Positions 13,706 through 21,589 of a stretch of DNA of 23,379 bases are shown here, piece by piece (the first letter of the stretch is position 1; every line of letters starts with the position of its first letter). Origin of the DNA: DATFKA01 sp035268885. Lineage in GTDB: Bacteria; Bacteroidota; Bacteroidia; Chitinophagales; Saprospiraceae. A program made the position numbers and the translations under genes. Location: the NCBI GenBank assembly GCA_035268885.1, contig DATFKA010000109.1, positions 1-23,379 of the forward strand, in the 5' to 3' direction. Below the pieces are notes generated by a model. That model saw only the letters and a list, made by a program, of their open reading frames with translations. It made no database searches and was not told where the DNA came from.

Positions 13706-15922
13706 TTATGGTTGCGTCTTTTCCTTTTCTTTATCCTTAAAATGCTCTTCGTACCAACTCAACATCCGACTCCACTGGTCGAGGTAGGTCTCTTCGGTTC
13801 CGGCCCAACCCGCTCCGTGACCGGCCATTTTATAATTCACCCAAACGACTTCTTTCCCTAATCGACGAAGGGCATAATACAACTCGCGCGTATTCGCGGC
13901 GGGGACATTCCAGTCGCCCTCTCCCGTGAGTAGTAAGTGGGGCGTGTCCATCCGGTCGGCGTACATAATAGCTGAATGTTCGATATACTTGAGCGGGGCT
14001 TCCCAGAGGGACTCGCCTATGCGATCCTGCCCTACTTCCGCCGCTGCGTAGTTGCGAGTACCAATGCGGGGGCTGTCGCCCAAAAAGCTGATCATATTGG
14101 TTTTTCCCGAAATGTTGATGGCCGCGGCGAAACGGTCCGTTTGGGCAATCAGTAAAGAAGCAGCATACCCGCCGTAGCTGGTGCCGTGAACCCCGATTTT
14201 GTCGGGATCCACTAATTCCTGTTCAATCAATTTATTAATGCCCGCCGTAACGCCTTTAATCCAAGCTACACCCGGCCGACCTTCTTCCAGGTTGACGGAA
14301 GGTCGGAAACCGAAGTAGCCCTGATTAGCCACAATATTCATGGAATATCGATAGCCATTATCAAAAAACCGTTCATAAATTTCACATACCAACGGGTATT
14401 TTTTATTAGGATCGTAATCTACGGGGTAGTATAAGATGCCGTACAGTTCTTTGCCATCGGCATCCAAATACCTAACCAACTCACTTTTAGTAAACTTTTT
14501 ATCCTTAACCCAGGGATTCAAATCTGTGATCCGTTTTTGATTCTTCAGATCAGTTGCTGCTACATAATACTCATCCGGGCGGTTGCCATCAGAAAAGCGA
14601 TACACCCAGCGTGTACCATCTTTAGACAGCTGCCAAGAGCGGTAGAGTTCATTGCTTTTGAGCAGCTCCTGAAGCTCTTTTTGCTCGAAGTCATACTGGA
14701 ATAAGCCCCGTTCCCACTGGTCGGTAGCAGCGTAGGTCAAAAATAACTTTTTGCCGTCAGGCGACCAGGCCTCCACACTATAGCGGGGAGCATCTTCCGC
14801 TTCCGGATCAAAAGTCATGAACCGATCTACGCTAAGGGTCTCCCGGTTGATGAGCCAAAGTCCCTGTTTGGATCTGGCTACTAGCTGCGCAGCATCCGGA
14901 CTCCACATTTCTACAGAAAAATCCACCTCAGTGGTATCCGTTGAGCTTAGCTGCTTCTTTCCCTCCGTCAGTTTTATGGCTTCGTTATCCAACAGTGATT
15001 GGATGAAGACGTGCCCCGAATCGGCCCAGGCCATCCAGCGGTTATCTTCGCTAAATATGTATTGCTCTCTTTCTTTGGTCTTTTCCTGAATGACGGCGGT
15101 ATCCAAAGGGTTGGTGAAACTTCTTTTTTTCCATACGTATGCATACCCATCCTTTCTATTATAGGAGGTTTTCAGAGGGGTGTCTTCCCGATAGGTGAAA
15201 AACTCCGCTTGTTGATCTATCCTTACATTGGTGAAATAAGCTTCCGGGAGTAGTAGGTCGACCATTCCATCGTCGATATTAGCTCTGACCAGGGTCTGCA
15301 AATCTTCGTGAATACCGAGGGCATCCCATTTCAGGAAGGGTTCCTCGGAATCGTACACCGTAAGGGGACCTTCCGCAGCTTCCCTGTACATTTCCATCCC
15401 TTTTTCCAACCAGCCATCGGGTCTCAGGGATAATAGAATGGATTGATTATCCGGCATCCAGTCTAATCCGGAGGAAGCGGAAATCATCAAGTTGGATTGA
15501 AGGTTTAATGAATTCACCTCATTGGTGGATCGATCAAAAAGGAACAAGCTATACTGATCGTCTTCCACCTTAAAATAGGCCAGTTTATTCCCATCCGGTG
15601 ACCAGCTTAGGTTGCGAATATTACCGGCATCAATAACCAAAGAAGAATTTTCCGCTAAGTTATATAGCACCAATTCATATTGAGCCGGACGAATATAGGA
15701 CGGGTCTCTAAACCGAAAGTGATCTACTCCAAAGCGATTCCGGGTAGACTCAGAGCGAAGCCCGGCTAAATAGTCGCCATCCGGACTAAGCGCAGCGCTA
15801 CCCAGTGTTTTCACCCTGATCGCATCCTCCGATGTAAAGGCGGTGAGCTGGGCCGGAAGAGAGATGGGAGATATAGATAAGGTCCAAAATAAACAAAGCA
15901 AAAGTGAAGTCGATCTAGACAT
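13706..15922 (-). CDS. Exported S9-family prolyl oligopeptidase-type serine peptidase
   Basis: A 738-residue S9 serine peptidase with a signal peptide (leader ends near SLPAQ). Residues about 30-480 form the N-terminal propeller with repeated blade motifs (AALSPDGDYLAGL, LSWSPDGNKLAYF, EAWSPDGKKLFLTY). The C-terminal alpha/beta-hydrolase domain has the full triad: the nucleophile Ser at about 582 in GVHGTSYGGYAASLL, Asp at about 670 in TGEGDWNVP, and His at about 702 in MAGHGAGWAG. The family cleaves short peptides at the periplasm or cell surface; many relatives are dipeptidyl- or acylaminoacyl-peptidases, and the exact specificity is not readable here. Length is normal. It is convergent with the cytochrome c gene, and 125 bases separate its start from the end of the deacetylase-like gene upstream. 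Confidence 0.95.
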   Translation of the reverse strand: MSRSTSLLLCLFWTLSISPISLPAQLTAFTSEDAIRVKTLGSAALSPDGDYLAGLRSESTRNRFGVDHFRFRDPSYIRPAQYELVLYNLAENSSLVIDAGNIRNLSWSPDGNKLAYFKVEDDQYSLFLFDRSTNEVNSLNLQSNLMISASSGLDWMPDNQSILLSLRPDGWLEKGMEMYREAAEGPLTVYDSEEPFLKWDALGIHEDLQTLVRANIDDGMVDLLLPEAYFTNVRIDQQAEFFTYREDTPLKTSYNRKDGYAYVWKKRSFTNPLDTAVIQEKTKEREQYIFSEDNRWMAWADSGHVFIQSLLDNEAIKLTEGKKQLSSTDTTEVDFSVEMWSPDAAQLVARSKQGLWLINRETLSVDRFMTFDPEAEDAPRYSVEAWSPDGKKLFLTYAATDQWERGLFQYDFEQKELQELLKSNELYRSWQLSKDGTRWVYRFSDGNRPDEYYVAATDLKNQKRITDLNPWVKDKKFTKSELVRYLDADGKELYGILYYPVDYDPNKKYPLVCEIYERFFDNGYRYSMNIVANQGYFGFRPSVNLEEGRPGVAWIKGVTAGINKLIEQELVDPDKIGVHGTSYGGYAASLLIAQTDRFAAAINISGKTNMISFLGDSPRIGTRNYAAAEVGQDRIGESLWEAPLKYIEHSAIMYADRMDTPHLLLTGEGDWNVPAANTRELYYALRRLGKEVVWVNYKMAGHGAGWAGTEETYLDQWSRMLSWYEEHFKDKEKEKTQP

Positions 15923-16047
15923 GAGGAATCAATTTTTGTGGTGATAGGAAGATAGTAAAATATTGACATCTCAGAAACCTCCCCTTTCTTGAATTTTTCT
16001 GCTTGAATAAGAATTGGCATTGAACTGAAGTCCTTACCTTTGTAATT

Positions 16048-17361
16048 TTACCGTCCGGCCTCAAGGGTGATTTCACTTTGGTTGATCGCCGTGGGATAAA
16101 GGACATACTTGCCCCTGGCATCGGCTTGGAGGTCATCTGGCACCCTTTCTCCATTAATTAAAACACTTTCCCAGGAATCTGGTATGTAGGTTTTTAGCGT
16201 AATGGGGACATCGTAAACGGCTGGATCAAGGTCAGAGGATATATTTACCCGGATGCTATTTCCTGCCATGCGACTTTCAACCGTAGTATTTTTCTGGGCC
16301 CTGATATACTTGGTCACATCGGCAAAAGTAGCTACCCAAATCTGCTCTTCCCGCTCATTGATGTAAGTAAAATAATCTTCCAGTTCAGCCTCCGTTTTGG
16401 GTTCCCAGCCAATTCCGTTTACGCCGTGAAACACCAGGACCAACCAAATGTTATCGTGCGCCAGACAGGTGTCTACCCAGGCTTTCATTTCCTCCATTCC
16501 GGTGTCCGTAAGGGGGCCTCTTTGCCACTGGACGTATTCTTTTTCGGATGCACCGGGTTCCTGGCGGCTGGACCGGTTCAGTTCTGCGAGGTAAGGAGCG
16601 GGCATCCGGTTCCGCAGGGAAGGATATATCTCATGGGCGTATTCCATTACCCTTTCATTCTCGGTACCGTAGGGACACTCCGCAGAGAAGGTATACTTTT
16701 CGCCCAGGAATTGCTTAATATCTTGTTTGCTTGCCTCTAGTTCGTACAGCAGGTTGACTTCATCCAGCACGGCTAGTCGGGGATGTGTCACCGTATGGCT
16801 GGCAATTTCGTGGCCCTGCGCCGCGTAAGTCCTCAAATCTTCCCAGGTGGTGGTGTCCTCCGGGTTATCGTGAAAGATCACCTCGTCTAAATCCTTAATG
16901 GTGCCCTTCCGGATTTTGCGAAAGCCTTCATCCAACAATTGGTAAGCGTCCTGTATTCTTCCGGATTCGTAAAGGCTACCCGCTCTGGAGTGGTAATCGA
17001 TTCCTTCCGTAGTGCCGGTAAAAGCAATTAAAGAAGCTCTTTCAAAGAAGTTCTCTTCATTGGTTTCCACCCTGGCTGTTTCCTCGATAATTTCGCGCTT
17101 TGGCCTGCCGATGAACTTACCCTTTTGGGCACCTTCGATTTTACCGGTGATCACGTAAAAAGTGCCCGGCATTTGCAAGCTATCCATGATGGGTTTGGCC
17201 ACGGTAAACTGATTGATAATTCCATCATCGTAAGTGACGGATAGGGCGGCCGTTTTGCCTGCCTGCCATTTGGTAATACTGGTTGAGCCCAGCGTTTCGC
17301 CTTGCTCCGTATTACAGGAATAGATAAAGAGTATGCCGAAAAGTAGTAGATTTCTATGCAT
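16048..17361 (-). CDS. Polysaccharide-deacetylase-like (CE4) lipoprotein
   Basis: A 437-residue lipoprotein (leader MHRNLLLFGILFIYSC, Cys16). The NodB/CE4 elements are visible: TYDDG at 43-47 (Asp45/Asp46, catalytic base and metal ligand), the metal-binding pair His189/His193 in EIASHTVTHPRL, a motif-3-like AECPYGTEN at about 227-235, and LVLVFHGV further on, with the late motif His. Two things are unusual. About 140 residues lie between motif 1 and motif 2, longer than the usual spacing, including an all-helical insert (YESGRIQDAYQLLDEGFRKI). The motif-3 Arg of many members is replaced (AECPYG). A C-terminal part of about 80 residues (IPDSWESVLINGERV) looks like an extra beta domain. The family removes acetyl groups from glycans; the substrate here is unknown. 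Confidence 0.85.
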   Translation of the reverse strand: MHRNLLLFGILFIYSCNTEQGETLGSTSITKWQAGKTAALSVTYDDGIINQFTVAKPIMDSLQMPGTFYVITGKIEGAQKGKFIGRPKREIIEETARVETNEENFFERASLIAFTGTTEGIDYHSRAGSLYESGRIQDAYQLLDEGFRKIRKGTIKDLDEVIFHDNPEDTTTWEDLRTYAAQGHEIASHTVTHPRLAVLDEVNLLYELEASKQDIKQFLGEKYTFSAECPYGTENERVMEYAHEIYPSLRNRMPAPYLAELNRSSRQEPGASEKEYVQWQRGPLTDTGMEEMKAWVDTCLAHDNIWLVLVFHGVNGIGWEPKTEAELEDYFTYINEREEQIWVATFADVTKYIRAQKNTTVESRMAGNSIRVNISSDLDPAVYDVPITLKTYIPDSWESVLINGERVPDDLQADARGKYVLYPTAINQSEITLEAGR

Positions 17362-17457
17362 AATGAGGTAATGCGATCTGTTTGAATTTATTGGGAAGCG
17401 CTAGTCCCATTTCCAATCTGAATATAGAAAATTTATGTATACCGTATTATAAGCTGC

Positions 17458-18384
17458 TCACCTCTTCCGCAGTAAAGCCCTCAACTGTTGATTGATTTCC
17501 TCCGATTGTTGCCGGGCTACGTCCATGGATATTCCTTCGGGCATCCGGGGCCGCTGGTGCCCGATATAAGTCAACCAGGCATTTTTCATTAGCACCTGTT
17601 TTTGATGGATGAGGTCTAATATTTTTTCGCGGTTGGCCTGATTGGAGAGAAAACCGTCCCGATCTTCCCACGGAGTTAAGTCCTCTTCCCCCACGCCCTT
17701 AAGGATTTGAAGCGCCATAAAAAAATGTCCGTCTGCCGTGGGATGAATGCCATCTTTGGCAAAAACAAAGCTGCTCTCCCTTTGCCGACGGTCTTCCAGT
17801 GCTTTACGCATGGGCCAGTGCATATTGATCACCTTCCAGTCCTTCGTATACCGCTGACTAATCAACCAGGCCGAATAAATATCCAGCACATTAGCGTAAG
17901 CAGCCCCTCTTCGCTCATCGTATATTGGTGGGGTAATGTGTATAATTTTAGCGCCAGTATTTTCTACTTCTTCTTGTAACCAACGGATACCTGTCTTGAA
18001 TTTTTCAAAGCGACTTTCGTCAAAAGGCAGATAAATACCGTCGTTCATACCGTAGCAGGAGAATACCAAATCGGGTTTTGTTTTCTGCAGTACCCGATCC
18101 AACCTATCGTGTAAATCCGGACGGGGAAAAGCACCTCCGGCATGATTCGCTTCGGACAGGCCGGAGAGGGTTTCGCTGGGTAATCCGACGTTGATCAACT
18201 CGTACGATTGCTCTGGGTAATGGTTTAGAAAATAGGCTTCCAGGTATTCGATGTATTGCCCCTGGTAAGTAATGCTATTGCCTAGGAAAACGATCCTTTT
18301 TACATCGTTCGGGATGGGGTAAGTCTGGGCATAAGTCTGCATTTGAAACCCAAGAAGACAAAAGATAAAAACCAGTTTCTGCAT
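17458..18384 (-). CDS. Exported SGNH/GDSL-family hydrolase
   Basis: A 308-residue exported esterase/lipase-type hydrolase. The ATG at 18384 (MQKLVFIFCLLGFQMQTYAQ) is chosen over an in-frame TTG four codons earlier. The four SGNH blocks are present, numbered from that ATG: nucleophile Ser37 in VFLGNSITYQG, Gly67 in NVGLPSETLSG, Asn114 in YGMNDGIYLP, and Asp211/His214 in FAKDGIHPTADGHF. Signal cleavage is likely after YAQ, so it acts in the periplasm or outside. Such enzymes de-esterify carbohydrates or lipids, and the position next to the deacetylase-like gene, 96 bases downstream, suggests glycan de-acylation as one possibility. The start lies 42 bases after the stop of the gamma-glutamyltransferase gene on the same strand, so the two may be co-transcribed. 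Confidence 0.93.
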   Translation of the reverse strand: MQKLVFIFCLLGFQMQTYAQTYPIPNDVKRIVFLGNSITYQGQYIEYLEAYFLNHYPEQSYELINVGLPSETLSGLSEANHAGGAFPRPDLHDRLDRVLQKTKPDLVFSCYGMNDGIYLPFDESRFEKFKTGIRWLQEEVENTGAKIIHITPPIYDERRGAAYANVLDIYSAWLISQRYTKDWKVINMHWPMRKALEDRRQRESSFVFAKDGIHPTADGHFFMALQILKGVGEEDLTPWEDRDGFLSNQANREKILDLIHQKQVLMKNAWLTYIGHQRPRMPEGISMDVARQQSEEINQQLRALLRKR

Positions 18385-18426
18385 ATTCGTATACAATCAA
18401 GTTGTTTGAAAGACAATTTCGCCCGC

Positions 18427-20139
18427 TTAATACCCAACTGCGGCCCCATCCGGACTCGAAGAATCGGAGGCTCCAATCAGAATATGATTCTCTACATCCA
18501 CCTGAATGCCCATCAATTGCCCTAGGGCGTTGACGGGTACCAGTTTATGATTCATGGCTTCTAGGTGTTGACGGGTATCCGGAGAAAGTAAGCCCCGCTC
18601 GTACCGCATCAAATCGGGCAACCATTGGTGGTGGATTTTAACGGCCTCAATCGCTTTGTCTACCCGCATGTCGTAGGCCAGAACATTCAAAGTTGTTTGA
18701 AAGACCGTATTGATAATGGTTCTCCCCCCGGGGCTGCCGATCACCAGGTAAGGCTTACCATTTTTGGCAACAATGGTCGGTGTCATACTGGAAAGCATTC
18801 TTTTTTCAGGTTGAATGAGATTGGGGTTGGTTCCAATTTGCCCTCTATTGGTTGTGATACCCGGCTGAGGATTAAAGTCGCCCATCTCATTATTAAATAT
18901 AAAACCCAGCTTTTCAGATCCCATTCCAGAACCGTAGCCCTGTTCCAAAGTATAGGTTAGGGATACTGCACTACCTTCCTTATCCATCACCGAGAAATGC
19001 GTGGTACTCTTTCCATCGTAAAGTTGCCCAAACCGGGAGGAATCACTTGGCGATGCTTTGGTGGGGTCGATATTATCAAAGCGGTTACGGGCATAAGTTT
19101 TAGAAGTAAGTTTATCTAGCGGTAGATCTATATTAAAATCAGCGTCGCCCAAATATTGGGCTCTATCCGCGTAGGCTCGCCGCATAACTTCCGCCAGGAG
19201 GTGGAAATAGGCCGTGGAATTAAACTCAATGGAATCTAGTTCGGCCAGTTCCATGATGTTCATCATTTCCACCAATGCGACCCCTCCCGAACTGGGCGGT
19301 GGCATAGAATAGATATCATAGCCATGGAAGGTCCCCTTAATGGGCTTCCGCTCCACCGCCTGGTAACGCTCGAGGTCTTCTTCAGTGATAATACCTCCGT
19401 TTACTTCCATAAAGCGAGCGATTTCTTTGGCGACCTTTCCCTTGTAAAAACCATCGTGGCCCTGATCCCGAATTTTCTTTAGGGTATTAGCGAGGGCTGG
19501 TTGTTTCCATAGCTCCCCAAACTGGGTTATTTCACCGTTATCTTTTCTAAAATAGTCCCTCAAAAAGGGAATGGGGGAATTTTGCCCTAATCGATCCCCG
19601 GCACTGTACAGGCTCCAGCTAAGCGGAAACCCATTTTTAGCCAAATCAATGGAAGGCTGTACCAGCTTTTTCCAGGGAAGTTTACCATATTTTTGATGCG
19701 CCAAATATAGGCCGGCCACCGTTCCGGGCACCCCAATTGATTTTGCTCCAATGTGATTGCTCGTAGATGTGCCCCCATAATGATTTTTACCGCGAGTAAG
19801 CTGGCCTTCATCATCCAGAAACATGGTCGGCGACGCCTTGAGGGGCGCCTTTTCCCGAAAGTCGATGGCCGTCGTCTTTCCGTCGGCATCCATAAACAAC
19901 AAAAAGCCACCACCGCCAATATTACCAGCGGAGGGATGCGTAACGGCCAGCGCGAATGCGGTGGCTACGGAAGCATCGATAGCGTTTCCACCTTTTTTTA
20001 AAATATCTACCCCCACCCTGGAGGCTATTTCATTAGTAGAAACCACCATCCCATTTTGGTGGTAAACCTGGCTAAAAAGGTAGTGGCTTGGCAAAGCAGT
20101 AAAAAGGAATAGGATTAAAAAGCCTAATTTTTGTGGCAT
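18427..20139 (-). CDS. ggt: Gamma-glutamyltransferase
   Basis: A 570-residue gamma-glutamyltranspeptidase, which transfers or hydrolyses gamma-glutamyl groups of glutathione and related compounds in the periplasm. The ATG at 20139 (MPQKLGFLILFLFTALPSHYLFSQ) gives a clean signal peptide; an in-frame TTG ten codons earlier does not. The N-terminal GNAIDASVATAFALAVTHP and GGGGFLL blocks are typical. The precursor cleaves itself before the nucleophile, Thr379 in DGKSTTHFSVMDKEGSAVSLTYT, giving large and small subunits; the residues after it match the family. The substrate-binding SMTPTIV and IGSPGGRTIINTVFQT segments are also present. It follows a 52-residue lipoprotein gene by 11 bases, suggesting an operon with DUF6544 upstream. 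Confidence 0.96.
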   Translation of the reverse strand: MPQKLGFLILFLFTALPSHYLFSQVYHQNGMVVSTNEIASRVGVDILKKGGNAIDASVATAFALAVTHPSAGNIGGGGFLLFMDADGKTTAIDFREKAPLKASPTMFLDDEGQLTRGKNHYGGTSTSNHIGAKSIGVPGTVAGLYLAHQKYGKLPWKKLVQPSIDLAKNGFPLSWSLYSAGDRLGQNSPIPFLRDYFRKDNGEITQFGELWKQPALANTLKKIRDQGHDGFYKGKVAKEIARFMEVNGGIITEEDLERYQAVERKPIKGTFHGYDIYSMPPPSSGGVALVEMMNIMELAELDSIEFNSTAYFHLLAEVMRRAYADRAQYLGDADFNIDLPLDKLTSKTYARNRFDNIDPTKASPSDSSRFGQLYDGKSTTHFSVMDKEGSAVSLTYTLEQGYGSGMGSEKLGFIFNNEMGDFNPQPGITTNRGQIGTNPNLIQPEKRMLSSMTPTIVAKNGKPYLVIGSPGGRTIINTVFQTTLNVLAYDMRVDKAIEAVKIHHQWLPDLMRYERGLLSPDTRQHLEAMNHKLVPVNALGQLMGIQVDVENHILIGASDSSSPDGAAVGY

Positions 20140-20150
20140 GATTATTGTTT

Positions 20151-20309
20151 TTAAAAGCAGCCGTGGCAAGATCTGGCCTGACCTTTCGGTAAAATAGTAA
20201 TTTTATGCAAGTAAGACTTTACTCCTTCATCCGACCTGTTTTGTCCCTGGCAGGAAACTATTAAAAACAAGGAGAGCAAGAACGTCCATAAGAGTAGATG
20301 CTGTTTCAT
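20151..20309 (-). CDS. Small lipoprotein, 52 residues, unknown function
   Basis: The ATG at 20309 is preceded by GGAAAGAAAAA, a purine-rich ribosome-binding-like stretch. The product starts with a strong lipoprotein leader (MKQHLLLWTFLLSLFLIVSC, Cys20), leaving a mature peptide of 33 residues (QGQNRSDEGVKSYLHKITIL to the end CHGCF). I recognise no family. The context supports a real gene: it begins 10 bases after the stop of the DUF6544 gene and ends 11 bases before the ggt start, all on the minus strand, which is typical operon spacing. Two extra cysteines near the C-terminus (CHGC) are notable in such a short peptide. It could also be a truncated remnant of a longer lipoprotein. Confidence 0.55.
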   Translation of the reverse strand: MKQHLLLWTFLLSLFLIVSCQGQNRSDEGVKSYLHKITILPKGQARSCHGCF

Positions 20310-20319
20310 TTTTTCTTTC

Positions 20320-21420
20320 CTAACGACTGGTATTTTCATTGTATTTCACATCCACTAGTTTCAGCTTTAACCAGGTCCAGTCACCCGCTTCCAGTTTCCA
20401 GGTAGCCGTCATTTCTGCGGGCACCCTTATCCCCTCAAATGTTTTGTAGGCATCCACCAGCAATACCCATTCGTGTCTTTTTGCACCTTGCTCATTCCCC
20501 ATAAAACGCTGGGCAGAAAACTTGACAAAATCACCCTCTGAATTAAAGTAGAAGGTTCCACTTCCCTGGGTACCCTTATATTCCATGCTTGCTTTTGCGG
20601 AAGCCGTATCAATGGGTTCCCAGGTGATATAAGGACTCAATGCCAGCGAAGGAAACCAAACCATTTCCCCCAGGTATCTCTGCAGTGCACCCTCGTCTAT
20701 TTTTTCACCCTGCTCATTCACCACCGGGAAGAGAGCATTTAATTTGATCAACATATCTCCCTGACCTTCTTCAAACTTATCCCGCCCTAAGAAAAAAAGT
20801 AGCGGATTCATGCTGACCCGGGTACTCCAAATAAAGGCAGGCTTATCTATTGTAGAGTACTGTAGGGCCTTAGCGTTCAGCCAATTTTTCTGATCTGGTT
20901 TCATTTTCATTTCGGCCTCCTGACTAAGCTTTCCAAGCCTAATGTAAGGCTTGCCGATCATCCCCGATGCACCGAGCCATTTTTTAACGGGGTCAGGTAG
21001 GGCGCTGATATCCTGCTCCGTCACTATTCTTTCTTCCACCGTATTACTTTGATTTAACAAATGGGCGGTTTCTGCTTCCACCTTTTTTTGAAAGTGATAC
21101 GAGCCAAAAGAAACTATACTGACCAGTAAGATAAGTACATTGGGCAGGGTACCCCATTTGGCATCTTTCCAAACCAGAATGATCAAAATTTGTGAAAGCA
21201 AAAGCGCCATAAAACCAATGAGCCAGGCATATTTATGATGCCCAAACTGTAAAAAGGCATACAGCAAAAAAAGCAAAGTGCTGATTAGCCACAAAAGCCC
21301 TACTGGTTTGGATATGGGGAGTGATAAGGCCGAGACGGCGCTAAGGCCAACTCCCTTTACGAAGCCGAGTAGATGAATGAGGCCGTGTAAGCTGACTAAT
21401 ATTAAAAAAGCGGTTCTCAT
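20320..21420 (-). CDS. DUF6544 family membrane protein
   Basis: A 366-residue protein from the ATG at 21420; a GTG at 21468 would add 16 atypical residues. The first 115 residues form about four membrane helices (FLILVSLHGLIHLLGFVKGV, LLWLISTLLFLLYAFLQFG, WLIGFMALLLSQILIILVW, LILLVSIVSFGSY). The rest matches the DUF6544 pattern as I know it: LPDPVKKWLGASGMIGKPYI, KPAFIWSTRVSMNPLLFFLG, a GALQRYLGEMVWFPSLAL block, SAKASMEYKGTQGSGTFYF, and a C-terminal GIRVPAEMTATWKL with WLKLKLVDVKYN. The soluble part resembles LolA/VioE-type curved sheets, which is inference. The function is unknown. It heads the unit followed by the small lipoprotein and ggt, and is divergent from the symporter gene with about 170 bases between starts. 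Confidence 0.85.
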   Translation of the reverse strand: MRTAFLILVSLHGLIHLLGFVKGVGLSAVSALSLPISKPVGLLWLISTLLFLLYAFLQFGHHKYAWLIGFMALLLSQILIILVWKDAKWGTLPNVLILLVSIVSFGSYHFQKKVEAETAHLLNQSNTVEERIVTEQDISALPDPVKKWLGASGMIGKPYIRLGKLSQEAEMKMKPDQKNWLNAKALQYSTIDKPAFIWSTRVSMNPLLFFLGRDKFEEGQGDMLIKLNALFPVVNEQGEKIDEGALQRYLGEMVWFPSLALSPYITWEPIDTASAKASMEYKGTQGSGTFYFNSEGDFVKFSAQRFMGNEQGAKRHEWVLLVDAYKTFEGIRVPAEMTATWKLEAGDWTWLKLKLVDVKYNENTSR

Positions 21421-21500
21421 ATCAATGCTAAGTTTTTTTAGTGCGTCCGGATATCGGAAGCAGTACACTTCAGGAGCCGCGTAGTGACCACCAGGAATTC

Positions 21501-21513
21501 TTAAACAACTTCG
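21501..21513 (-). repeat. Copy 2 of a short dispersed motif, inverse orientation
   Basis: TTAAACAACTTCG is the reverse complement of the motif at 10413-10425. This copy lies in the divergent gap between the DUF6544 and symporter genes, upstream of both, so a regulatory role is possible here but unproven. A poly-T run (TTTTTTT) follows directly. Confidence 0.35.
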
Positions 21514-21589
21514 TTTTTTTCTTCCTGAACTTCCATATTATTCTTAGTTTTTCCCTTAGAAAACCTAAAATAGCAAAAAACACCCATTC

